From Pelagibaculum spongiae (GTDB lineage: Bacteria; Pseudomonadota; Gammaproteobacteria; Enterobacterales; Pelagibaculaceae), in contig NZ_QDDL01000008.1 of the NCBI RefSeq assembly GCF_003097315.1, forward strand, positions 62,001 through 126,000: a stretch of 64,000 bases of DNA, read 5' to 3'. Below the pieces are notes generated by a model, which saw only the letters and a list, made by a program, of their open reading frames with translations, made no database searches and was not told where the DNA came from. A program made the translations under genes and the position numbers. Below are positions 53,474 to 62,791 of this stretch, piece after piece. Numbering within the stretch: the stretch's first letter is position 1; each line of letters begins with the position of its first letter.

Positions 53474-54226
53474 TTAGATCTTCTTTACCAAAAAAGGCTG
53501 GTGTTTTTCTTTGTTAACACTGGTTACCGAACTAGGGCGAACATCGATAAACTGGATTTCACGCACTCGGGCTTTAAAGGTTCTTTCTGTAACCATTTCG
53601 GTAATCTCAATGATATAGCGCAGATATAATCCTTTGCTGCTATTTCTTCCATCGAGAAAACTCTCTGCAGTATCTGCATCCATTTTAAGATTGGGCAGCG
53701 CATCCTGATTTTCTACCAGCACTGTGATATGCCGTGGTAGCGTGGCTATATTGCTGCCGCCTTGAAGCTTGAATTTTTTTGCCAACCGAATCGGAAACTC
53801 TTGATTGGCAAAGTTATACTTGCCTATCTGTGATGAAACAGTTATTTGATAAGCCGTTTTCAGCTTGTGTTGGTTTAAGGCGGCCCCCAGATCACGAACC
53901 GATCTGTTTACTGCTTTTTGATAGGCAATTTCATTATTTTTAAGCGAGTGAGCTTTCAAACCGATTTGATGTTGCAGGTAATCAGCACCATAGGGTGCTA
54001 AGTCGCGTGGTTTCTTTCGTGCTAGCCCCTCCAACATCATTTCTTTCCAAGAAAGTAGCGGGTAATTATTAGCACCCGCAGTTGCATAATCCAGGGTTTC
54101 CTGTGTGATCGGATTATTCCAGCAAGAGATGCATTTTCCCTCTACATACATATGACTACCATTACTGGCGCAACCAAGTGATATCATCGAAACCAATAGT
54201 AATATAACGATCCTTGTTGCTCTCAT
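53474..54226 (-). CDS. Lipoprotein of unknown function
   Basis: A 250-residue protein whose ATG is preceded by AGGAGAAAAGG. The signal MRATRIVILLLVSMISLGC gives Cys-19 as the lipidation site. The mature N-terminus has a CISCWNNP pair of cysteines (about 33-36) that could form a disulfide or bind metal. The rest is mixed: a helical section (KNNEIAYQKAVNRSVRDLGAAL) and a beta-rich end (ITVLVENQ, LRYIIEITEMVTERTFKARV). I do not recognise a family. It is a single gene between the opp operon and an empty interval. Confidence 0.6.
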   Translation of the reverse strand: MRATRIVILLLVSMISLGCASNGSHMYVEGKCISCWNNPITQETLDYATAGANNYPLLSWKEMMLEGLARKKPRDLAPYGADYLQHQIGLKAHSLKNNEIAYQKAVNRSVRDLGAALNQHKLKTAYQITVSSQIGKYNFANQEFPIRLAKKFKLQGGSNIATLPRHITVLVENQDALPNLKMDADTAESFLDGRNSSKGLYLRYIIEITEMVTERTFKARVREIQFIDVRPSSVTSVNKEKHQPFLVKKI

Positions 54227-54636
54227 CCTTTTCTCCTGATTATTGGCTCCATGCCATCAGTGTTATAGCCATCATCATTAGTGATATAAGTATATTTCAG
54301 TAAAATTTGTACATCAACTAGCAATATACGTCGTTGGCCTTGGTCTATTGCATGAGTAGCGCGGTAGCGGCTAACTGTAGTTAGTCTTTAATATTTCAGC
54401 ACAATGTTTTCGATGTTAAGAATGTTATTGCTGTCGCAAGTCTTTCGGATATTCAAAAATCTGCCAGACAGCAGCGAATCAATTGCTATTATCAAGCAAC
54501 ATATTGCCAAAATAATTATATTTATGCCTTTCTCTGCGAAACATTAAAACCTAGCTATAGTCTCTGACAAGCTGCCTAACTTGAAACTTACAAGAATCTA
54601 TCCCAATACATCTTCTAAACCATAAAAAAGAATAAA
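54227..54636. other. Gene-free interval
   Basis: These 410 AT-rich bases must hold the promoters of the divergent lipoprotein and small membrane protein genes. I see no other structure. Confidence 0.4.
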
Positions 54637-54951
54637 ATGAATCAAAATACAAAAATAATCGCCGGTCTCTCATCTCTATTTTTTATGCTGCTGTGCGCCA
54701 GTTTTATGTTAGTTGTCGGCACGATTGCAGGTGATTTTCTTTATAGTGGAGTAAAGCGATGGCTTGCATCGGGAATATTGATGGTTATGTATAGTTTTGC
54801 GCAAGCTGCCTGGGGTGCAATTTGTGGCGGATTGTTCGGCTGGGCGCTGCTTTGTGATGAGAGAAAAAAACTGAAGCTATATCGCTGGAGCTGTAGCATT
54901 TTTGTGTTTAGCTGGCCAACGACTTATTTACTATTCATTGGCATGATGTAG
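54637..54951 (+). CDS. Small integral membrane protein of unknown function
   Basis: A 104-residue hydrophobic protein with three clear membrane segments (about 8-30, 42-70 and 84-104). A short charged loop, CDERKKLKLYRW, lies between the second and third. Positive residues place that loop in the cytoplasm. There is no recognised domain, and no strong ribosome binding site. The consistent membrane topology argues for a real gene, but expression is not proven. Confidence 0.5.
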   Translation: MNQNTKIIAGLSSLFFMLLCASFMLVVGTIAGDFLYSGVKRWLASGILMVMYSFAQAAWGAICGGLFGWALLCDERKKLKLYRWSCSIFVFSWPTTYLLFIGMM

Positions 54952-55156
54952 CCTTGTCAAAGGATTGCTTTGCATGCAACCCGCTCCTTTAGCCGCAAGC
55001 TCAGTGTACTTTCCATGCATCCACTCAAAGCGAGATCATTCCTCAACAGAGGTCTTCTTCTGTAACAACTGTTGGTAAACTTGCCTAATCAGTGCATCGC
55101 ACGCTCTGGCCAGGGAGTAATCTGGATTTATAGCCAAGCCATTGCGAGATTCAGCC

Positions 55157-56320
55157 ATGCCAGACAGTAAATATTTCAACGAAGCCTCTTTATTAACGCC
55201 GCCATCGCAGCGTTCTGCCTATTCCGATCGTATGGCTTATGTCTGTGCCGAACTGGCACGATTGGCGTATTTCCCGTTTGAAGGCGGTGCAACTGCTGAG
55301 CGCTTACTCTCTCAGGTAGAAAAGGCATTAAAAGAAGTAAAGGTCGATACAAAAACCGCTAACGCAGTTAAACAGCGGGTAACGGCTCACCTGGCGCAAG
55401 ATAAACTTGATGCCGCTTCTTCGTTGGCAGTTTTTAAAGAGACTCTGTTGCTAGGTGGTTTTGAGTTGATTGATACATTTGGTGCTGGTGACACTCAAGG
55501 ATTTTTATGCCGACGAGATTCAACCATTGGAAAAGGCACTGCCTTTTTGGTGTACCGCGGTACTGAAAGCTTCAATGATGTAATTGATGATTTGAATGTG
55601 TTTTTAACCCGTGAGCCATTTAAGGGAACAGATGACGATGAAAGCCTGGTTCATAAAGGGTTTTATAAGCAGTTTTCTGATGTTAATGAATTGGTAAAAG
55701 GTTTACTGGAAAAAGTTGAAGACCATCAACTGATGATTACCGGACATTCATTGGGCGGAGCCTTGGCGGTTTTGGCAACCCGCTTTTATGCCAAGGATTC
55801 TAGCGGTGCCTGTTATACATATGGTGCACCTGCTGTGGGCAACCCGGCATTTCAATGGCCGATTAAAACACCGATATACCGCATTGTTAATGAAGTGGAT
55901 CCGGTAGCTCGGGTCCCCAGCGCTTACACCGGTTTTATGGTGCAGTTTCTGGCGCATTGGCTGCATAAGTTTTTAGGCTTGTTTGGCGTAGAACGCTCAA
56001 AAGCTGCCGATCAGATTATTCATGATTTAAAGCTATATCGACAAAATGGCTATGAATCATACTTGCTACCTAAAAATGGTCAGATTATGTTGCGTGTGGG
56101 CGGCAGCCTTGATCTGATTGATCGCTTTAAGTTCTGGTTCAATAAATTTTCCAGCAAAGCTGGTTTGCGCAAGGTTGCCGATTATCACGGCATTGATCAC
56201 TATGTTGAGCGATTAAAGCAGTGGGCGAAATCGAGAAATATTTCTGAGATCGCGAAACAACCAATAACAACGCCGGATTGGGTAGCCACTGAGAAAAAAG
56301 AAGCAGTTAAAGAAACATAA
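55157..56320 (+). CDS. Class 3 lipase family protein
   Basis: The ATG at 55157 gives 387 residues; a TTG 15 bases upstream is possible. There is no signal peptide, so it is cytoplasmic or exported by another route. The lipase_3 domain has FLVYRGTES (about 130-138), the elbow ITGHSLGGALA with Ser-198, GAPAVGNPAF, and Asp-248 in NEVDPVARVP. The third triad residue is probably His-348 in GIDHYVE. A long N-terminal helical part (20-95) precedes the domain. It probably hydrolyses acylglycerol or related esters. It is a single gene, convergent with the SDR gene, and they share a terminator. Confidence 0.85.
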   Translation: MPDSKYFNEASLLTPPSQRSAYSDRMAYVCAELARLAYFPFEGGATAERLLSQVEKALKEVKVDTKTANAVKQRVTAHLAQDKLDAASSLAVFKETLLLGGFELIDTFGAGDTQGFLCRRDSTIGKGTAFLVYRGTESFNDVIDDLNVFLTREPFKGTDDDESLVHKGFYKQFSDVNELVKGLLEKVEDHQLMITGHSLGGALAVLATRFYAKDSSGACYTYGAPAVGNPAFQWPIKTPIYRIVNEVDPVARVPSAYTGFMVQFLAHWLHKFLGLFGVERSKAADQIIHDLKLYRQNGYESYLLPKNGQIMLRVGGSLDLIDRFKFWFNKFSSKAGLRKVADYHGIDHYVERLKQWAKSRNISEIAKQPITTPDWVATEKKEAVKET

Positions 56321-56335
56321 AAAATAGAAATAAAA

Positions 56336-56366
56336 AGGCCGGTGGTATTAACCACCGGCCTATCAA
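56336..56366. terminator. Bidirectional intrinsic terminator
   Basis: AGGCCGGTGGT/ACCACCGGCCT, 11 bp with a four-base loop; the T-run is strongest on the minus strand. It lies between convergent lipase and SDR genes. Confidence 0.85.
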
Positions 56367-56423
56367 TTTCAACAGTCAGATCTTGCGTATTTATTATTGT
56401 TATTGAGCTGAACGCTTTTCTTG

Positions 56424-57185
56424 CTACAACCTTAATGCGCCATCACATTCAATTACGCGGCCACTAAAATAATCATTTTCTAGAATAAATAATGCAGAGT
56501 GAGCAATCTCTTTTGGCTCGCCAAGGCGTTTTAGCGGGATGCTAGAAGTAAATTTATCTAGCGCTTCTTGCTTCATGCTAGCAACCATTTCCGTAGCGAT
56601 AAAACCTGGTGCAATAGCGCCGGTACGAATGTTGAAACGTGCTAGCTCTTTAGCCCAACTAACTGCCATAGCAACTACGCCGGCTTTTGCTGCTGAATAA
56701 TTGGTTTGCCCCATATTACCCGCACGAGAAATTGAACTGATATTAATAATAACGCCACCGGTTTTGTTATTAATCATCTGAACTGCCGCTTCGCGACCGC
56801 AGAGAAAAACACCGGTTAGGTTTACATCTGTCACGGCTTGCCACTGGTCAAGTGTCATCTTTTTCTGGACTTCACCGTCTTTAACTTTAACCAATAATGC
56901 ATCTCGTAAGATACCCGCATTATTAATAAGACAATCTAATGAGCCCATGCTTTCGCTGATGGCTGCAAAGGTTTGTTCTACTTCAGATTCGTTAGCGACA
57001 TTGCAAATAAAGCTGCTCGCTTGGCCGCCAGCTTCGATGCAAAGTTGAATAGTTTCGTTGAGTCGATCCTGATTCAAATCTATGAGTGCCAGCTTGGCGC
57101 CTTTTGCAGCAAATTCAACTGCCATTGCACGCCCTAGCCCTTGACCGCCACCTGTAATGGCTACTACCTTGCCGTTAGGATTCAT
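56424..57185 (-). CDS. SDR family oxidoreductase (FabG-like)
   Basis: A 253-residue NAD(P)H-dependent short-chain dehydrogenase. AGAGGTCAGCT lies before the ATG. It has the cofactor motif TGGGQGLG (11-18), NNAG at 88-91, Ser-150/151 of the ISSIS stretch, and the YxxxK pair Tyr-163/Lys-167 in [19 protein letters not shown] and the C-terminal [11 protein letters not shown] complete the family pattern. An extra loop near 98-108 ([13 protein letters not shown]) occurs in FabG-like reductases that act on 3-oxoacyl-ACP or acetoacetyl-CoA. No fatty-acid synthesis genes are adjacent, so a CoA-linked or other role is open. It stands alone. Confidence 0.85.
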   Translation of the reverse strand: MNPNGKVVAITGGGQGLGRAMAVEFAAKGAKLALIDLNQDRLNETIQLCIEAGGQASSFICNVANESEVEQTFAAISESMGSLDCLINNAGILRDALLVKVKDGEVQKKMTLDQWQAVTDVNLTGVFLCGREAAVQMINNKTGGVIINISSISRAGNMGQTNYSAAKAGVVAMAVSWAKELARFNIRTGAIAPGFIATEMVASMKQEALDKFTSSIPLKRLGEPKEIAHSALFILENDYFSGRVIECDGALRL

Positions 57186-57462
57186 AGCTGACCTCTTATT
57201 GTTGGTTTTGTTTTCTTATTGTGAATGGCAGTGTAGAACCAGATTTTGTGCAGTGCAACAAATTAATTGCTCTGTTATAGATGCTAAAAGATTACTGTCA
57301 CGTTTTTTAGCTGACCAATAAGTCAGTGAAAAATAATTAAATGTTTACTTGCGTGATGTTGTGTCACGTTTTCTTTCTGGTGAATCTGTCGCTTTTATGA
57401 CAGCATCAAAAAAGTTCTGATATTTCAATTATACCTTTCTAACAACGTGGCGCGGAGCAGTA

Positions 57463-60099
57463 ATGAGCATCACATTAAGATCAGGTTTAAGCCTGGCTTC
57501 AATCGCAGTTTCCCTAATTTTGGCTGGTTGTGACAATGGTCCACAATCAACCACATCTCCTTCTCAACAGCCAGAAACTTTGGATAAAACGTCCAGTGTT
57601 TCGACTTTGCACAAGCGTGAAACCACTGCAGAAAACATACTGTCGCAGCCGTTAATTACCAATGGCAATCCATCGAAATCTCAAGTCGAATTCTTTACTT
57701 TAATTGAGACTGATGCTGGTGCTAAAGGCACGGGAATCACTGCTTACAACGAGCTAGCACTTGAAGGCGCTCTAGGTGACAACCGAGTTGCATCGACCGG
57801 TGATGCATTAATTCGTCGTAATGATTTGCGTAGTCCTATTTACGCTGAATCTGCTCAGCGAAATAGTGTGGCCTTTATGCTGCATATGTCGGATGTTCAA
57901 GTGGTCGATGAAGAATCTCCTGCTTTAACACCAACCAATGATTTTGGTTTAGATGGTGAAATTTTCCAGGGTTCTTATCGTCCGCATTCACCGTACTTAC
58001 CGCATATGGCAAATGAGCTAGTCAAAGCTGCCAACCAGGTTGCTGCGAACACTCGAGATTTCGATATTGCAATTCACACCGGTGATGCAATTGAAAATGC
58101 TCAAGCCAATGAGCTAACAATGTTTTTGACATTGCTCAATGGAGGCAATGTTAACCCGGATAGTGATAGCAGTAATGGTGCTGTTGATGTTGATGCCAAT
58201 TCGGCTAATGCTCCATTTCCTGCAGAAGGTTTTAGGCTGCAGCACAGTGGCGATATTCCTGCAGGCACATTACCGGCACCGTGGTTAAGTGTTATTGGTA
58301 ATCACGATATTTTGCAGCAGGGTAACTTCCCTCTGGGGCTAGTGGCTTTCTTTAATAACGATGTTGTTTTCCAAAGCTTGCAGCCAAGCTTTGCATCGAT
58401 TGGCATTACAATTCCACCGTTGCCAATGAGTTTAGTATCGGCAGGAACCATTGCTGTCGGAGGCACTCCGGTTGCTCAACAAATTCCATATCGAGCTGCC
58501 TTAACGTCGGCTGAAACTTATACAAATCCAGATGACTTGGATTTGGCTGGATTTCAAAGCTGGACCAAATTAATGACTAAATTTGGTACTTTTGTTGGGA
58601 CGGCTGATGCTGCTGTTGAAGGAGAAAACACCTTTAATTTTGACTACGACATGCGTACCGAAGATTTAACCCGCTTACCCCTTAATAAACAGACGTTTGT
58701 TAAAGGTCACCGTGATGCAGGCATGTTAGTGGGCCAGGAATTGGGACTATCCGGTGATGCGCTTACTGCCTCGGCGGATCGTTTTGGTTTTAAAGCGAAA
58801 AACTTAGCTGAACAGCATGGTAATTACACTTACGACTTTGCCGATGGCAAAGCTCCGGTTCGTGTCATTGCATTAGATATGAGCAATGCTTACGGTGGTG
58901 ACGAAGGTGTGCTGGCTCAAGCGCAGCAGCCTTTTGATGTTGCAGCCTTACAAACCTCGGATGCAGCAACCAGCGTTCAGCTTTCTACTGCAGAAAGCGG
59001 ATTGCTGTTAAATGGAACAATCCCATTATTCGGTGTTGTTACCGCACAAGGCGCAGCAATTACTGAAAATATTGGTGATGCTGACTCTCGCGCATTTTTA
59101 ACGCGTGAACTCGCCCGTGCAGAAGCTGATCGAAAGTTGGTTGTAGTCACCAGCCACCATGCAAGTGAGTCACTTCAGGTATTAAACCTGATGCGTGCTC
59201 GTTTAGAAGGTGTTTTGTGTGAACAACTAAGAACATCGATTGCAGGTGTAACAGCGGTTGCTGCTGAAGCGGTAGATTGTAGCCCAGCAAGTGGTGCAAT
59301 TTATCAAACCGCATTAGGTAGTGTGTTAGATAAAAATGCTGCTAATGCAACTGCAAAAAACCTTTTCGCTAAGTTGGTAGGCGGTGCAATTAGCCAACCA
59401 ATTACTCAGTTTGATCAGTTATCTCAACCAGTCATTTCGGGTGTTGCTGCAACGCCAGATGGAGCAAGATTAATTAGTACATTTAATTTGCTATTTAATT
59501 TGCGCCAAATTTTGCCAAATCCAATTAACCCAATGAATGGTGATACCTTCCGTAGAACATTGGCAGGTTACGATAATGTGGTTTTACATTTGGCAGGTCA
59601 TTCACACAGAAATGAAATTTTGGCTATTTGTTCGAATGGTATTGCATCTCATGCAAATGGTGATGTTTCAGATCCGAAGTTGAACAATCTGAAATCACCA
59701 GGTAATAACAGTTGTGCTGATAACCAAAAGCAATTTGGCCAAGGTTATTATGAAATCCGCACCGCTGCGAATGCTGATTGGCCGTTGGAATGGCGTAATG
59801 TAGAGATGGTTGATAACAACAATGGAACCTTATCTATCTACACTCCAGTGTTCTCATTTAATGGCAACGCTAATAGCGAAAGCGAAGGTAGTGGTTTTAC
59901 TACTTCAACTGATTTAGCCAACCTTGGGCGCAAATTAGCTATTTCTGACTTGTTTGCTCGTGGTCAGGTACGACAAGAAGAAGAGGGTGACCGCTTTACT
60001 GAGTTGTTGGTAAGCATCCCTGCTGATATAGATTCGGCCTTAGATACTGTCGCGGCACCTAGAATTGAAACTTTAGAAGTTCTGAGTGCTTCGAACTAA
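57463..60099 (+). CDS. Metallophosphoesterase lipoprotein
   Basis: An 878-residue protein. GGAGC stands four to five bases before the ATG. A lipoprotein signal ends LAGC at Cys-23. The calcineurin-like metal motifs appear in order: HMSDVQ (about 145), HTGDAIENA (about 207), IGNHD (about 280), TSHHAS (about 567) and LAGHSHRNE (about 710). The spacing is wide, as in the family of large secreted metallophosphoesterases (TIGR03768-like), with long insertions between the metal ligands. The substrate is unknown; related proteins are linked to phosphate scavenging. It is likely periplasmic or at the cell surface. It is a single gene with a strong terminator. Confidence 0.82.
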   Translation: MSITLRSGLSLASIAVSLILAGCDNGPQSTTSPSQQPETLDKTSSVSTLHKRETTAENILSQPLITNGNPSKSQVEFFTLIETDAGAKGTGITAYNELALEGALGDNRVASTGDALIRRNDLRSPIYAESAQRNSVAFMLHMSDVQVVDEESPALTPTNDFGLDGEIFQGSYRPHSPYLPHMANELVKAANQVAANTRDFDIAIHTGDAIENAQANELTMFLTLLNGGNVNPDSDSSNGAVDVDANSANAPFPAEGFRLQHSGDIPAGTLPAPWLSVIGNHDILQQGNFPLGLVAFFNNDVVFQSLQPSFASIGITIPPLPMSLVSAGTIAVGGTPVAQQIPYRAALTSAETYTNPDDLDLAGFQSWTKLMTKFGTFVGTADAAVEGENTFNFDYDMRTEDLTRLPLNKQTFVKGHRDAGMLVGQELGLSGDALTASADRFGFKAKNLAEQHGNYTYDFADGKAPVRVIALDMSNAYGGDEGVLAQAQQPFDVAALQTSDAATSVQLSTAESGLLLNGTIPLFGVVTAQGAAITENIGDADSRAFLTRELARAEADRKLVVVTSHHASESLQVLNLMRARLEGVLCEQLRTSIAGVTAVAAEAVDCSPASGAIYQTALGSVLDKNAANATAKNLFAKLVGGAISQPITQFDQLSQPVISGVAATPDGARLISTFNLLFNLRQILPNPINPMNGDTFRRTLAGYDNVVLHLAGHSHRNEILAICSNGIASHANGDVSDPKLNNLKSPGNNSCADNQKQFGQGYYEIRTAANADWPLEWRNVEMVDNNNGTLSIYTPVFSFNGNANSESEGSGFTTSTDLANLGRKLAISDLFARGQVRQEEEGDRFTELLVSIPADIDSALDTVAAPRIETLEVLSASN

Positions 60100-60116
60100 C
60101 CGATTGTTTCAATGAA

Positions 60117-60152
60117 AAAAAACGCCCTCAGTTATGCTGTAGGGCGTTTTTT
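60117..60152. terminator. Bidirectional intrinsic terminator
   Basis: AACGCCCT/AGGGCGTT stem with A- and T-runs on both sides, between the convergent metallophosphoesterase and subtilase-like genes. Confidence 0.88.
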
Positions 60153-60210
60153 TTACTTATTGATTGCCTAAGAACTGGTCGGACAATAACGACGGAACCC
60201 TATCGATTTA

Positions 60211-62166
60211 CTAAACTGGCTGTGACTTGGTAGATGGTAAAACTGCTCTCAATTTATGAAGGCGGTTTTTATTTGATATTAGTAAAGTCATTAATAAAAA
60301 AATAATTAATGAGGCTGGACTGACTGCACCAGAACCACCTTGAGAAACTGCCTGAAGAGTTAGGTTTGTAGGTAATGAACTGCATATGTCGCTGGTTTTA
60401 CTGCTGCATGTTGCTATTAAGGCAAAATTGCTATCGATAGCATGAGTTGCTTTTACGTTATCATACCTAATTGAGCTTCCAATGGTTTCTATTACCCACC
60501 GTCCCATTTCAGGGTTATTAATTACTACATTTTCAATTGTATTAATTGTATCTTCAGTACCGCCCGCAGTAGAAACATCGCCATTAAGTAAACCTGAATT
60601 CCCCCAGTAAACAACATTAGAAGGACTTGTCACTTTTAATGAAATGTCATTAGCCCTAGACGTAGCACTTGTTTCTGCATCGTTAAAAGCCATAGTAACC
60701 AAGAGTTGATTGGTTGCTTCGCTAGCATCTACAGAAATGAATGTTCTCATTGTTTGTTGGTCAGTTAATCTTTGACGATCAAGAATAACAGGGAAGCGAA
60801 AGTTGTTGGCAATGGCCCGCTGGAGTAATTCATTTAATCGAGGTATTCCCCAGCCTTGATGATTACGATTAATTTGTGCCACAGGGTAGCGATAAGCACT
60901 ATTGACTAATAAAGCGCGAGACATTTCTGGGCTAGGACGATGGGTGTAAATAGCCGCAGCGGCTTGATTTTCAGATAGCTGTGAAAGATCACCAAGTCTG
61001 CCCGGATCACCAGTGAAAAGCCCATCTGCAAACATTTCAATTACGCTACCTGCAAGGCCCATTAATTGGTGTGCCGCACCAGTAGAGCCATCTAGTCTTA
61101 GCAGGCGATTGCTATTAGCAGAACTAAGAGTGAGATAAAGAGTATGAGCTAGTACTAGATCTGGTTTTACTCTTCCTTCTGGTGAGGGGCCAAAAGAACC
61201 AAACCGATTTACAGGGAAGCAAATAGGCGGGGGAGGTGGAGCATCAGTCTCAGTCTCAGTCTCAGTCTCTGGTGGGATTGAAATGCAGTTTTCTGTAACA
61301 GAACAGCTATTGTCATCAGAATAATCCATCGTACCATTATGGCAAACAAGACCAGCGACTAGTGCATTTTTTATGCTAGCTTGGGGGTCTCTTTCAGAAT
61401 TTATTTGCTTGAATGTATCGCCAGATTTATATATTTCAAGTAGATCTCTATCACTAGTTGCGTGTTGATAAAGAGTGACGGCATCACGGTCATTGGCTTG
61501 AAATGTAGTTAATGTTTCGCTGTAGAGTAATATTTTATTTTCTTTGTAAAAATCAACAAATTCGTCGATCAATAAGTGATCGAGCTCAGGATTACTTTGG
61601 TGTATGCCGTTGTCAGAGTAACCGATGGAAATGGCAGGCTCGGGTGGAGAAAATGATTCTGTGATTCCATCGCGAATTCTAAAATTTATTACTGAAGCGA
61701 TATTTCTGCTTTGTATGTAAGCTCTTCCTTGTGGCAAAAAACCCTGCAAGCCATCAAGTAAATCGTTGCGAGCGAAAGTAATACCACAAGCTGCGGTCGC
61801 AGCGTTTAGCAAACCGGAGCTAATTATTTGAGTGTTTGGGTTATTAATAGGTTTGTATTGGAATCCATTATGAGCTGCGTTGAAAGATGTTCCGCATTGA
61901 GCCCTGACCCCAAAACCCAGATAAGGCCCAAGTGATGTCTGGCCACTTTCTCGGGGTATAGTTTGTTGTATATTTGTAATTCCATATAGTGATCTAATCA
62001 AACTGTTGGCAGTTACAGTTGAATCATACCAGCTGGGGAGCGTAGTTCTACCAAAAAAACTATCAAGTTGCTGTGGCGTTAGTGTGCTTGGATCTAATGC
62101 TTGTGACAATGAATTTTGAACAAAAAGAATGGATGAAAATGCAATCAAATACAGGGGTTTATTCAT
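60211..62166 (-). CDS. Subtilase-like (S8) protein with GlyGly-CTERM-like tail; catalytic Ser replaced
   Basis: A 651-residue secreted protein with a signal peptide (MNKPLYLIAFSSILFVQNSL). Between residues 320 and 375 it follows the last part of a subtilase domain: FGPSPEGRVKPDLVLAHT, like the FSSRGPxxDGRIKPDL pattern, then DGSTGAAHQLMGLAG. The second should read GTSMAAPHVAGLA, so Thr-362 stands at the catalytic Ser position. I could not find convincing Asp and His motifs. A C-terminal beta-sandwich (about 480-600; LLVTMAFND, VTSPSNVVYWGN, NNPEMGRWVIET) matches the prepeptidase-like domain of S8 proteins. GGSG, a hydrophobic stretch and NKNRLHKLR end the chain, resembling GlyGly-CTERM. An ETET repeat and a run of Pro lie near 300. 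It is probably an inactive protease relative. Confidence 0.65.
   Translation of the reverse strand: MNKPLYLIAFSSILFVQNSLSQALDPSTLTPQQLDSFFGRTTLPSWYDSTVTANSLIRSLYGITNIQQTIPRESGQTSLGPYLGFGVRAQCGTSFNAAHNGFQYKPINNPNTQIISSGLLNAATAACGITFARNDLLDGLQGFLPQGRAYIQSRNIASVINFRIRDGITESFSPPEPAISIGYSDNGIHQSNPELDHLLIDEFVDFYKENKILLYSETLTTFQANDRDAVTLYQHATSDRDLLEIYKSGDTFKQINSERDPQASIKNALVAGLVCHNGTMDYSDDNSCSVTENCISIPPETETETETDAPPPPPICFPVNRFGSFGPSPEGRVKPDLVLAHTLYLTLSSANSNRLLRLDGSTGAAHQLMGLAGSVIEMFADGLFTGDPGRLGDLSQLSENQAAAAIYTHRPSPEMSRALLVNSAYRYPVAQINRNHQGWGIPRLNELLQRAIANNFRFPVILDRQRLTDQQTMRTFISVDASEATNQLLVTMAFNDAETSATSRANDISLKVTSPSNVVYWGNSGLLNGDVSTAGGTEDTINTIENVVINNPEMGRWVIETIGSSIRYDNVKATHAIDSNFALIATCSSKTSDICSSLPTNLTLQAVSQGGSGAVSPASLIIFLLMTLLISNKNRLHKLRAVLPSTKSQPV
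61244..61268. repeat. Hexanucleotide repeat encoding (Glu-Thr)4
   Basis: Four copies of AGTCTC on the plus strand encode ETETETET in the subtilase-like protein, followed by a proline run. The unit length is a multiple of three, so slippage would change linker length without breaking the frame. Confidence 0.7.
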
Positions 62167-62791
62167 AATAATATCTTTTTAAATGGTGTGAGTGACAAGC
62201 TTTTCTGGTTTTTATTTTAGTAGGGTAATTAATTATTTGTTTTGTTAATTGGCGATAAATTGCAATGCTTTTTCTGGTTTTTTTTATCAGCTTGTTTAAG
62301 TTAAATTATCGTGAAATATTGTCAGCGTTTTTTTTGTTAAAAATTTCAAGGGATTGCTTTCTATTTTCTACTTTCTAATTAAGAAAGTGTTTGTCTTTTC
62401 TATCAGAGTTGGTTTTTGAAGTTTTTAAGGCAAGTTTGGTTGGATTAGGCTCACCCTATCTGTGTTTTTTAATAGACACTTTGAATTTTTAGTGGCTGCA
62501 ATAAAAAATGATACTGTATTGTATTTGTTGCAGCATACTCAAAACAGATAGAAATTAAATCAGAGTAATCACCGCACTTTACTTTGAAAAGTGTCTATTG
62601 CTGAAAGCTAACAGATCTAAAATGTGACTTAACGCTAGCTGTAACTATCTATTGGTATTAGCATTGAGTTGTTTTGGAACTGCCTTGTGTTTGTACTTAA
62701 CAACAGGGGCACTATAAGGCCGCCCAGCGGTCATATGATGCGCCAGCAAAGGCTGTAACACACCCTACTGTGGTAACTGGAGTAAGCCTAA
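62167..62791. promoter_or_regulatory. AT-rich region upstream of the fumarase gene with nested inverted repeats
   Basis: These 625 bases contain no gene. AATAGACACTTT (62471-62482) and AAAGTGTCTATT (62588-62599) are a perfect 12-bp inverted pair 105 bases apart. GCTGCAA/TTGCAGC (62495 and 62528) lies inside. The remainder is AT-rich and must hold two divergent promoters. Confidence 0.45.
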
